Source: Bemisia tabaci
Taxonomy: Eukaryota; Arthropoda; Insecta; Hemiptera; Aleyrodidae
Reading direction: 5' to 3'
Length of the DNA: 64,000 nucleotides
NCBI RefSeq assembly: GCF_918797505.1
Contig: NC_092800.1
Coordinates: 36,446,263 to 36,510,262, forward strand
This document shows positions 54,230 through 62,440 of the stretch, in pieces (the stretch's first letter is position 1; every line of letters begins with the position of its first letter). Both the position numbers and the translations under genes were made by a program. The notes beneath the pieces are model-generated. The model made no database searches. It worked only from the letters and a program-made list of their open reading frames with translations, and was not told the origin of the DNA.

Positions 54230-54838
54230 AATGGGCCTGTTGCAAACTTTTGCTAGAGCAGAATGAAGAGTTGTTTCCCATAGATAATGCCTCAAAAATC
54301 ACGATGAGCGCATCGGCAAAGTCTGAAAGGCACTCATAAATTCACAAGCTGCGTAAGAAATTTGCGTTATTTTAAGCTTCCCGCTTCAAAAACGATACTA
54401 CGGCACAGGTGAACATTTTGTTAGAGGAGTCACTCCATCGTCGGCAATATTCATCATGGCCGACGCTTGCGCAGTTCCTCGCGTAATTCGAGGAGAACTC
54501 AAGGTCAATTAAGGCGGGCGAGGAAAATATGAACGTAAACACGCCGATTGTTATCTGGTTTAATCCTGTTCAGGTCCCATCATACGTGTTTCGGTGGACT
54601 GGCGTCGGCCATGATGAGTATTGCCGCCAATGGAACGACTCCTCTAACAAAATGTTCACCTGTACCGTAGTATCGTTTTCGAAGCGGGAAGCTCAAAAAA
54701 TCGCAAATTTCTTACGCAGATTGTGAAGTTATGAGTGCATTTCATACTTTGCCGATGCGCTCATCGTGATTTTTGAGGCATTATCTGTAGGAAACAACTC
54801 TTAGTTTTACTCTAGCAAAAGTTTGCAACAGGCCCATT
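54230..54838. mobile_element. Inverted-repeat element nested in the MULE-like element
   Basis: 609 bp from AATGGGCCTGTTGCAAAC to GTTTGCAACAGGCCCATT. Imperfect arms of about 240 bp (CTCAAAAATCACGATGAGCG, AACATTTTGTTAGAGGAGTC, GTCGGC and mirror images). The outermost 15 bases equal those of the 26.7-kb element, and its arms share the order of weakly similar words. Confidence 0.87.
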
Positions 54839-55109
54839 GTGGCTGTCTAAATTTACCTAATCTAATATGCTTCGCCTAGAAGATTACCCTCAGTATTCAT
54901 GAGTCAACTCAATCTATCTCAAATCTATCTCACTAATCTGTGGCTAAATGCAACAATTTTTGTTGCGTGGCGCCACGCAACAAAATTTGTTGCATTTAGC
55001 CACACTCATTTTGAATGTTTCATTTTGCCACACAGCACCTATAACTTGTGGCTAAACGCAACAATTTTTGTTGCGTGGCGCCACGAGCCGTGGCTAAATG
55101 AAATGTAAT

Positions 55110-55390
55110 CAGGGATACTTCACGCATTGCGCATTGCGTGAAGTATCCCAGTTAGGTTTGTAGGCGCCAGTGCGCGAGTCACATTTTTATTGGCAGTGCA
55201 AGGAAAATTCATGGAAATTTTTTGACAGCTCCATTGAAAAATTTCTCTGTAAAAAAATCAAGTGACAATGGAAATTTTGAAAAGATAATTCAGTGAAATT
55301 TTCAGACAGCTTCATTGAACAATTGTTCTGTGAAAAAATAAAAAGGCGGCTGAAATTTTTAAACGTCGCGTCGCATGACTAAGGTGACGA
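55110..55390. mobile_element. Right half of the repeat F palindrome and of MITE-D copy 6
   Basis: After the 9-bp duplication the palindrome's centre and right arm complete (to about 55178). They are followed by the right part of MITE-D, with ATTTTTATTGGCAGTGCAAG, a small duplication, and GTCGCATGACTAAGGTGACG. Confidence 0.82.
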
Positions 55391-55473
55391 GATATGTTTG
55401 ATGCTCCGCAGCCCGTGACAAGATATACAGTAATAAACAGTTAAACAGAGGGTAACAAGTTGACATATCTTAC

Positions 55474-55872
55474 CTGGAAGAAGAAGGCTAGCCTACAGGA
55501 CACGGCGCCGAGGCTCCAGACATGATTGAGGGCGGCGGCGATGGAGATGGGCCCGCTCATGATGCAGACGAAGAAGTCGGAGATGCAGAGGTTGAGGAGG
55601 AGGAAGTTGCGTATTAGCTTCTGGCTGAGGATGGCGACGGCGACGAGGGTGTTGCCGAAGAGGCCGATGGTGAGGACGACGATGTAGAAGGAGACGAGGA
55701 GGGTGATGGCCGCCGGGGAGCTGAGCCAGGCCGAGAGGAGCTCCGCCGTCGGGCCGAGGCTCGAGTTCCCGGACCCGGTCGAGGAGTGCGCGTCGGCGGA
55801 CGAGACATTGAGCCACGAGAGAGAAAGCGAGTTCAGCCCGGTCGCTGCCACTGACCAGTCCGGGTCTTTCAT
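55474..55872 (-). CDS. Class A (rhodopsin-like) peptide-type GPCR, first coding exon
   Basis: Encodes 133 residues and ends in phase 0 at CCAG/GTAAGATATG, a strong splice donor; the rest of the receptor is not found here. Residues 1-53 are an extracellular N-terminus without signal peptide and with two N-glycosylation sequons (N22-V-S, N36-S-S). TM1 is about 54-80 with the conserved G-N pair (LFGNTLVAVAIL). TM2 is about 89-113 with the LLLNLCISDFF motif and its conserved Asp at 99. The TM3 start carries Cys126, which normally bridges to extracellular loop 2. The pattern fits neuropeptide receptors of the NPY/NPF or related type, but the subtype cannot be fixed from this exon. The exon is much more GC-rich than its surroundings, and its start region is duplicated upstream (57.2-58.3 kb). 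Confidence 0.85.
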
Positions 55873-55936
55873 TTATACATGGTCTCCCCGGGTGTCTGAA
55901 ACAAATAGTTCAAACAATGAGTCACCTGAGGACCCT
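55801..55936 (-). repeat. Start region of the GPCR exon, copy 1 of a repeated unit
   Basis: Covers upstream leader, start codon and the first 24 codons. The same unit occurs at 58161-58293 (full), 57311-57420 (nearly full) and 57241-57307 (leader side only). Homology stops abruptly within the codons for N-V-S. Just before the ATG lies a minimal upstream reading frame (ATG TAT AAA TGA) whose stop overlaps the main start codon. Confidence 0.9.
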
Positions 55937-56284
55937 AGGGTGGGCCGAAAAACAAAGATGTCGGAATTTTGACATCCCTGACGTTTCAAAAGTGGCCAAA
56001 TGCTCTGAAATGAATGTAAAACAAGCAGAAAAATCCAACATGAATATGTTGGAAAAGCGCGCCGAATAACTAAAATGTTGGACACATACCTACTATTTTC
56101 ACGTCTTTGTTATTTGCATCAATTGGTACTTTTTGCTAAATTTGGGAGAAAATATTGATTCATGAACGTTGAATGTAAATTGATTTTAAAGATTCCGTCC
56201 AATTATCTTGATTTTAAGCTGATATGCGGCATTTCGCACGACCGTGATTTGGGCGAACTGCCGTGCATCGAAATCGCGTTGAGT
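55937..56284. other. Upstream of the GPCR exon; hairpin motif at 56020-56066
   Basis: No exon recognised. AAACAAGCAGAAAAATCCAAC with CATGAATATGTTGG and GCGCGCC is one of the hairpin set. A promoter could not be identified. Confidence 0.5.
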
Positions 56285-56690
56285 TGATCTCTTTGGATTT
56301 CGAACTGTAACTTCTCTCCTATTCGGCCGATTTTTACAAATGAGATCTCTTTTTATTTGTACTTTAACGGAAAGTAAGGAAAAACTCGCTAAATTGACGG
56401 AAAACAATTTTTGTGAAAATTTGGTGGATCCTGGCGTCACGGTGAATAAGAAGATAATAGAAGATAATAGATAGTGGTAGATAGATAGTGGTCGGGCGTG
56501 GAAGATAATAGGTTCGACGAGGCGACCCTCTCCTCGCCGTCTTTTATTGCCTTGCTCGAAACCTGACACCCAAAGCTATATCGGGAGATAACTGCAGTGG
56601 TTTGAGTGGATTTCTGCAGGGGCCACGGTTAGTACATGGTATAAAGAGTCACGAGGCTCATCACAGATTGCACTTGCAGTGCAAGACGCT
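56285..56690. repeat. Dispersed repeat shared with 26285-26650
   Basis: Collinear words as listed for the partner; diverged. Includes a short GATAATAGATAGTGG microsatellite-like stretch at 56450-56510. Confidence 0.72.
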
Positions 56691-57009
56691 CATTGGCTAA
56701 ACAGTTTTGGCGGGAAAGAAGGTTCTAGAGTTGAGTCCTCCGAGCGTAAGAAAGCTTCTATGAGGTTTTTGTCAAATGAAATAATACGGTTTTGACAGGA
56801 AAATGTTCTCAAGGGTTCCCAATTAGCAGTTCATTCGGTTTTTTGGTAAGAGACCATCAGGGCTTGACAGTATAATGGTTCAAAGACAAGAAAACGGGTC
56901 CGAGGAAAAAAATATTTGGACGGCCCGTTGAATAGCATTGGTTGATCGGTGTGCTGTACTATGGTACATCCGAGTGATTTCAAAAAGCGAGCCCTACTGG
57001 CACGCTTAA
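56691..57009. other. No gene seen
   Basis: No frame or repeat of note. Confidence 0.5.
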
Positions 57010-57240
57010 AAGGAAACAAAAGGTATATGGAGGGATCCTATTGGTGGAAGCGGGTGGTAGCACAGACAAAGGAGGTAGATAACAGACTAACTAACGGCGG
57101 CCCACGAGAAACCCGACGGTTAGTCCATCGTTTTCTCCCTTAGTCTATAGGAACCACACATTTCAACCAATAGGATCGCTCCATACTCCCTAAGTCTTCT
57201 TTGTCTATCGATTTGTCTATTAGTTTCAATAATCAGCCCG
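57010..57240. mobile_element. Repeat G copy 3, left end missing
   Basis: From ATCCTATTGGTGGAAGCGGG through ACTAACTAACGG and CAATAGGATCGCTCCATA to TTTCAATAATCAGCCCGC. It joins a GPCR start-region fragment directly at 57241. Confidence 0.78.
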
Positions 57241-57420
57241 CAGTCCGGGTCTTTCATTTATACATGGTCTCCCCGGGTGTCTGAACAAGACAACAACACA
57301 ATGAGTTCCTAGACATTGAGCCACGAAAGAGAAAGCGAGTTCAGCCCGGTCGCTGCCACTGACCAGTCCGGGTCTTTCATTTATACATGGTCTCCCCGGG
57401 TGTCTGAAACAAGACAACAC
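57241..57420 (-). pseudogene. Two GPCR start-region fragments in tandem
   Basis: 57241-57307 carries the leader and start codon only. 57311-57420 carries leader, start codon and 23 codons identical in reading to the receptor N-terminus up to L-N-V, followed immediately by a TAG stop. Neither can make a receptor. Both lie upstream of the real exon on the same strand. Confidence 0.88.
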
Positions 57421-57459
57421 AATCATCATATATATAAGCTCCGAGACCTCCTAAATTTG

Positions 57460-57790
57460 CATATCTGGTAACGCTTAGTTTCAGCGTTCTACCAGGCCGA
57501 TTTTCATGATTTTTGCGGCGATCGACGGGTAATTGTCTCTAGATGAGCCCGCTTTATTCAGATTTTCGAAATATGACCCAGATTTTTTTATATAACGCGA
57601 TAAAGTTGCAAATTCTCCCATTTAAACAATGTAAATTTATATTTTTTGTCATAGTTCGTTTGAGCGTTCTGCTGGGCCGATTTCTATGATTTTTTCGGTA
57701 ATTGATAGGTGATAGGCTCTAGATGAGCCCGCTCTAATCAGATTTTGGAAATATGACCCAGATTTTTTTATAATAGAGTATATCTGGGAG
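57460..57790. repeat. Two-unit tandem repeat, period about 181 bp
   Basis: GCGTTCTACCAGGCCGATTT and GCGTTCTGCTGGGCCGATTT start equivalent blocks, each with TCTAGATGAGCCCGCT and AAATATGACCCAGATTTTTT. Confidence 0.85.
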
Positions 57791-58160
57791 CTTAGAAAGA
57801 GGGCAAAATTGAAGTAAGAGGGAAATGTTTAATCTTAGTCTGTTGGTAGCGTAAGGTAAGTGAATCGAAGGTGTGCTCCTTTACGACCGACTATCCAAAA
57901 GTAACGAAACGCTCGGTTCCATTCGTTCCGTTTCGTTTCAGTCTCAGCGTGAAGTTTAAGATAAATGCCGATTTTTTCATTCGATACTTATTGTTCCAAT
58001 CGCTCCCGGCCAGAGAAAAATTATTGGACAAATGAGACAAAGCTCTACATTTTTTTTTTTTTTTGGTCGTTCTTTTGCCAAAGCGAGCCTAAGAGAGGGC
58101 GAAGCGCCCTCTGGGGGTTGGGCCGCGTAGCGGCCAGGGGGCATAGCCCCTAGTGAGTTA
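57791..58160. other. No gene seen
   Basis: Includes a small hairpin, GGCCGCGTAGCGGCC, and GGGGGCATAGCCCC at 58115-58152. Confidence 0.5.
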
Positions 58161-58293
58161 CGAGACATTGAGCCACGAGAGAGAAAGCGAGTTCAGCCCG
58201 GTCGCTGCCACTGACCAGTCTGGGTCTTTCATTTACACATGGTCTCCCCGGGTGTCTGAAACAAATAGTTTGCACAATGAGTCACTGGACCCT
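58161..58293 (-). pseudogene. GPCR start-region fragment
   Basis: Same unit as 55801-55936 with few substitutions. It reads the receptor N-terminus to N-V-S and then hits a TAA stop. The leader side ends at GACCCT, as in the real exon. Confidence 0.88.
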
Positions 58294-58303
58294 GCGATTT
58301 TTT

Positions 58304-58900
58304 TTTGGATTGCATTTTGCAGAAAGAAGAAGATACTTGATTGGGTTCCTCCCGGGAGGAGACGAGGGGGACGCCCACACGGAGAAAAAAACCTCGTGCG
58401 TGAGGAAGCCCGAAGTTCAGGTCATATGGATCTCTGAAGTTTTCGGATTGAGCATCTGAACACTTTAGGTCTAGCTGTCGAGGTTCGGATCACACATCTG
58501 AGACTTCATATCTTACATCTGAAGTACTTCAGATGTGAGAACCGAAGTAGTTCAGATGTGAGAACCGAAGTTTTTCGGATGGGAAAACCGAAGTACTTCA
58601 GATGTAAGAACTGAAGTTTCAGATGTGTGATCCAAACCTCAGCAGCTGGACCTAAAGTGTTCAGATTCTCAATCCGAAAACTTCAGAGATCCATACGAGT
58701 ATGACTTAAACTTCGGGTCCCACGCACGAGGTTTTTTTCTCCGTGCAGTGAAAGGGTGGCGTCAGAGAGTTTTAGAGGCAATGAGGGAGTGCCAACTGCC
58801 AACTCCCTGAGGGGCCTTGGGGGGATAGGGTACTTTGGTGGCTGGTTGTCACAGAGCGCTATAAAAGCGGCATTTATGTACGAGGGGTATTCGTAAGGTA
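58304..58900. repeat. Dispersed repeat split by a fold-back element (sibling 60258-60447)
   Basis: GATTGGGTTCCTCCCGGGAG and GAGACGA, then after the insert GAAAGGGTGGCGTCAGAGAG, AGGGAGTGCCAACT, CTCCCTGA, GGTACTTTGGTGGCTGGTTG and GCGCTATAAAAGCGGCATTT. The 60.3-kb sibling has the same order without the insert. It is preceded by an E-group terminus (TGGATTGCATTTTGCAGAAA). Confidence 0.85.
58378..58745. mobile_element. Fold-back element, 368 bp, CACGGAG ends, 2-bp TSD
   Basis: CACGGAGAAAAAAACCTCGT to its mirror image at 58745. Arms of about 110 bp contain GGATCTCTGAAGTTTTCGG. The centre is a minisatellite of CAGATGTGAGAACCGAAGT-type units. CA flanks both sides (58376-58377, 58746-58747); the empty sibling has TA at 60313-60314. 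Confidence 0.9.
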
Positions 58901-59129
58901 AATTAATATGTGTCATATCTTCGAAACTAATAAAGGTAATCTAAATCTGCACAATTCTTTGAATTTCTAAACTCTCAGCTTTCTAAAAAGCTTCAGCTTT
59001 TTTGAATTTGGTCTTCTGAGTGCCGAGTGACATCAGTTTTCCCACACCCGCCTCTCACCACCGCGTGTCCAAAAGTTACGCGCGCTGGGGAGGTCACAAG
59101 ACGGTAGTATGCGGCTTCATCCTGCAGAT
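58901..59129. other. No gene seen
   Basis: No frame or repeat of note. Confidence 0.5.
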
Positions 59130-59583
59130 TGGACGTATTTCTATCAAAGAGAACTATGTGGGGTCTGTTCGTTAGTGCTTGGGCCATAAGAATGAATGGG
59201 AAATATAAAGCGCCAGTGACGAAGCCGGCGTCGCGGCTCCTCGTAGTGGTCATTTACTCGTGAGCCCTGTTCACAACGCCCTACGCACATGCCCATGGCT
59301 CATACACTTTGCACATAGTTCCGTTTGACAGAATATAAAATCCCGCTTTTCCAATTCAGCAAACGGAACTGTGAGCCAACTGAATGCGGCGCCCATGAGC
59401 CATGGACATGTGTCCAGAGCGTTGTGAAGAGGGCTCATGAATTAATTCGCACAACAAGGAGTCGCGACGACGGTTTCATCATTGACGCTTCATTTTTCCC
59501 ATTCATTCTTATGGCCCGAGCACAAACGAGCACACCCCATCTTTCCCACCTGCACATAGTTCTGTTTGATAAAAATACGTCCA
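59130..59583. mobile_element. E4 element, 454 bp
   Basis: TGGACGTATTTCTATCAAAG to TTTGATAAAAATACGTCCA, with interior AAGAATGAATGGGAAA and AAAGCGCCAGTGACG mirrored by TTTTTCCCATTCATTCTTAT near the right end. Largest of the E4 copies here. Confidence 0.88.
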
Positions 59584-59603
59584 ATTTTTATTTGAACTGA
59601 ATT

Positions 59604-59891
59604 TTGCAAAAAGAAGAGGATACTGGTTTTACACTTTGGGATCGGCAGACCAGCGAGTCCATCAGGGATACTCTTGGGATGCAAGATGTAGCCAAAAGGA
59701 CCAGTATGAGCAGAAAGACGTGGTCGGAGCACGTTGACCGAATGGATAAAGAGAGACTTGCGAAACATTTTATGACCGGACAATCCATAGGAAAAAGATT
59801 ACCTGGACGACCACCTAAGAGATGGGCACAAAGCTGGCTCTCTTCTCCTGTCCTGAGGATGATAGACGAAATTATGCTGTTTTTATCGATT
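59604..59891 (+). pseudogene. Relic of a non-LTR retrotransposon C-terminus
   Basis: About 75 of the 96 codons are recognisable: a frame with IRDTLGMQDVAKRTSM, then TWSEHVDRMDKERLAKHF and GKRLPGRPPKRW. This matches the end of many LINE polyproteins, downstream of the reverse transcriptase, whose typical pattern is R-x-W-x-GHV-x-RM ... GR-x-GRP-x-KRW. Upstream reverse-transcriptase and endonuclease sequence is absent and the frame starts just after an E4 element, so this is a 5'-truncated dead copy. Clade not determined. Confidence 0.68.
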
Positions 59892-59940
59892 TGACAAGTC
59901 CTATACTTTCAGTGATTTTTAGATTTTTAATACTTACATA

Positions 59941-60199
59941 TAGATTGCATTTTGCAAAAAGGAACCACTAGCATTGCAATGATGCTAAGATTGTGCAACT
60001 TCATCTCGCGCAATAAAATTGCGGAAATTGTGAAAAACTATGAAATTTAGATGGTAATTTTTGTGTTAAATTTACAGTTTTTAGCGAGTGAAATAGAAAC
60101 TGTTAATGGATAATCGGGTTTTTCCTCCAAAACAAAAGAAGTTGCACAATCTTAGCAACATTGCAATGCTAGTGGTTCCTTTTTGCAAAATGCAATCCA
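59941..60199. mobile_element. E2 element copy 3
   Basis: TAGATTGCATTTTGCAAAAA to TTTTTGCAAAATGCAATCCA, with TA outside both ends. Very similar to 17722-17980. Confidence 0.9.
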
Positions 60200-60257
60200 T
60201 ATAGTTTCTTGTGCTCGTTACTTGATGGCCTGACAAACAGGGCTATGCGCTAGTCGT

Positions 60258-60447
60258 TAGAAGAAGAGGATACTTGATTGGGTTCCTCCTGGGAGGAGAC
60301 GAAGGTGACACCTAGTGAAAGGGTGGCAACAGGGAGTTTTAGAGGAAATCAGGGAGTGCCAACTCCCTGAAGGGTTCTAGAAGGGTAGGGTACTTTGGCG
60401 GCTGGTTGTCGCAGAGCGCCAAAGAGCGCTATAAAAACGGCATTTAT
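60258..60447. repeat. Uninterrupted sibling of the 58.3-kb repeat
   Basis: GAAGAAGAGGATACTTGATT through CACCTAGTGAAAGGGTGGC to GCGCTATAAAAACGGCATTT. Serves as the empty site for the 58.4-kb fold-back. Confidence 0.85.
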
Positions 60448-60703
60448 GTATGCATTTTGTAAGAGAGAACCAAGAGCATTCCAAGGTTGTTCACAACTTG
60501 CATTCTTTGCAATAAAATTACTGAAATTATGCAAATAGTTAAATATACGAGGGCAATTTTCGTCTTGAATTTATGGTTTATTGGAAGTAATAATAAAACT
60601 TGTTTACATGATCAGTTTATATTTGCAAGGTAAAAAAAGTTGCAAAAGCTTAGAGTCATTGGAATACTCGTGGTCCCTTTTCGCAAAATGCAATCCATTT
60701 AAT
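60448..60703. mobile_element. E2 element copy 4, diverged
   Basis: TGCATTTTGTAAGAGAGAACCAAG at the left and TCGCAAAATGCAATCCA at the right; the centre is alignable with copy 3. Confidence 0.8.
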
Positions 60704-60749
60704 ATTCCGTATATTCTGAAAGTACCAGAAGAGTATAAAACGTGGTGAT

Positions 60750-61008
60750 TTGAACCGCGTTGAGTAGAAAGAGGCCAAGTCACATCCACTATGATCTTAA
60801 TTGGGCGGCTTAATTTTTTACGCGACAACGGTTGTCCGGATTTTTTCGCAAATTCTAGTGAATTTTCTTCAGTGTACGAAGCAAATTCCTTAAAATTTCA
60901 AAACAAAAAAAAAATCCGCGCACACGTTCTCTTGTAAAAAAAATTGAATTGCTCGGTTTAACTTGGCAATAAATGATGCGGCTTGGTTTTTTACTGCTAA
61001 AGCGGTAA
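60750..61008. mobile_element. E3 element copy 3
   Basis: TGAACCGCGTTGAGTAGAAA, CGACAACGGTTGTCCGGATT, then ACGTTCTCTTGTAAAAAAAA and TTACTGCTAAAGCGG. The termini have decayed. Confidence 0.75.
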
Positions 61009-61995
61009 ATTTATTGCGTATTTTTGGAGTCAAAATCCTGGAAAAGCCCGCTTTTAAAAAGTGCAAATACTCGGAGGAATCTTAAATGCGCCGATATGAT
61101 GGGAAAATGATGGAAGGGATGTACTACGAAAGTCAAATTGCTATCTCCTCTCATTTTCCACTGATGTTTGATAAAACAAAACGCAATTCAATGTGGAATT
61201 GTTGTTTATACTGTATACAACATGAATGAAATTTGATTCTTTCATTCTAAAGATACAGTTTCGACTTTCCTATTGTTTTCATATACGAATATTAAAAAGG
61301 CATTTGACGGGAGTCGCAGAAGCCTGTGCTCGCTTCTGATTGGTGCTGGATGACATCAATCGTTTCGCCCCGAACCCGTCTTGTCTTCAAGACAATTAAT
61401 GATGTTTTTAAAATATTTTGTAATGTAGGTAATAAGATTTTTCTGAAACTTTTCTACTTATAGAACAAGGGGAAAATAAAAATCTCAGCAAAAAGTCTCC
61501 AAATTTTTTAGGAGATAAACTTTGTTGACTTATGTGCGAATTTTATTGTTTTAAAGTCAATTTTTATTTGACCTGCCGTCATTGATGCCCTCGCATCCTT
61601 GATTTGCTACAAAATGTTTAAAAAAATACACGTATGCGTTTTTATCCATCTGATACGTGTGAATCCACTACAATGCGCTTGTATTACGTCTTTAAAGTAT
61701 TGAAATGGTAGCGCACGTCCTGTTGGCTGATTAACGTTAGTAAACATTATATCTTTCTTACTTTCAGTAATCAAATTTACTAGCTCGCTCTATTATAATA
61801 CTTCACGAATTGCAAATTTAAATAAAGTGTGCAAAGTTAGACATTGAGGATAATACCGGCAAGAAATTTTGTAGCGGGGTGATGAATATTTATGTACGTA
61901 ATTAGTTAGTGAGTTAATTTATTTATAGACATTCAGCATCTTAGGATATTAACGTAGTTACAAATAATTTCAAACATGGGTGCATATACAAAAAA
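61009..61995. other. AT-rich, no gene seen
   Basis: The stretch just below 61996 is probably 3' untranslated sequence of the retrotransposon relic. Nothing else recognised. Confidence 0.5.
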
Positions 61996-62440
61996 TCAGA
62001 TTATTAAATTAAGGAAGGCAAAAAGTTTCAGTAGTTTGGTTGTGACATTGGATTCATCGCAGGTTAGTGGGTTTGTATTCCTTTTGGCTGTTGGTGAGTA
62101 AATCTGCGACCGGAGATCCCTGAGGTCAGAGTAGTCCATAATCACGTGTTTGACGGTGAGAGGTGACAAATTGCAGAAGTTACAGATGGGTTTATCTTCT
62201 TTGTGGATGATATGGACTGCATTTTGCAATTTGGAACTATAAATTCTAGCCCAGTTTGAAAACAACATATGTGCCATTAGTATCCCTATGCACACAAGTG
62301 TTTTTTCAGATGAGCCAAAATTTATAGTTCCAAATTGCAAAATGCAGTCCATATGTATGTGACTGAAAAGAGCGTGACCGATCCTCAGACGCGCGATTTG
62401 AACTTCACATGTTTGATATGTGTGGTTGGTAGATACATTT
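61996..62440 (-). pseudogene. Non-LTR retrotransposon C-terminus, split in frame by an E1 element
   Basis: Reading on the minus strand, EVQIARLRIGHALFSHIH is the signature that ends the RNase H region of Jockey/I-type LINEs. After the E1 insertion come HKEDKPICNFCNLSPLTVKH and an SDLRDLR-type continuation, the usual C-x2-C...H zinc knuckle; the final Cys of the typical CCHC appears as Asp. The chain ends after TTKLLKLFAFLNLII, a normal LINE tail. Upstream domains are missing, so this is a 5'-truncated copy. The 139-bp insert plus a 2-bp duplication is 47 codons, leaving the frame open through it. Confidence 0.8.
62213..62351. mobile_element. E1 element copy 3, inside the LINE relic, TA TSD
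   Basis: 139 bp from TGGACTGCATTTTGCAATTT to AAATTGCAAAATGCAGTCCA, with TA at 62211-62212 and 62352-62353. Removing element and one TA restores the expected LINE spacing between the R-L-R-I-G-H motif and the zinc knuckle. Confidence 0.93.

Larger units (their letters stand above)
53449..55109. mobile_element. MULE-like element, 1661 bp, 9-bp TSD, about 175-bp TIRs
   Basis: Inserted into the left half of a repeat F palindrome. CAGGGATAC flanks both sides (53440-53448 and 55110-55118), where intact palindromes have one CTGGGATAC. The terminal repeats are nearly identical beyond the outermost bases: CATTTAGCCACGGCTCGTGG, GCGCCACGCAACAAAAATTG, GTTTAGCCACAAGTTATAGG and so on. A 9-bp duplication with long inverted repeats is typical of Mutator-like elements. 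The interior is non-coding: a GC-rich segment, a TTAGG array and a nested 609-bp element. Confidence 0.88.
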
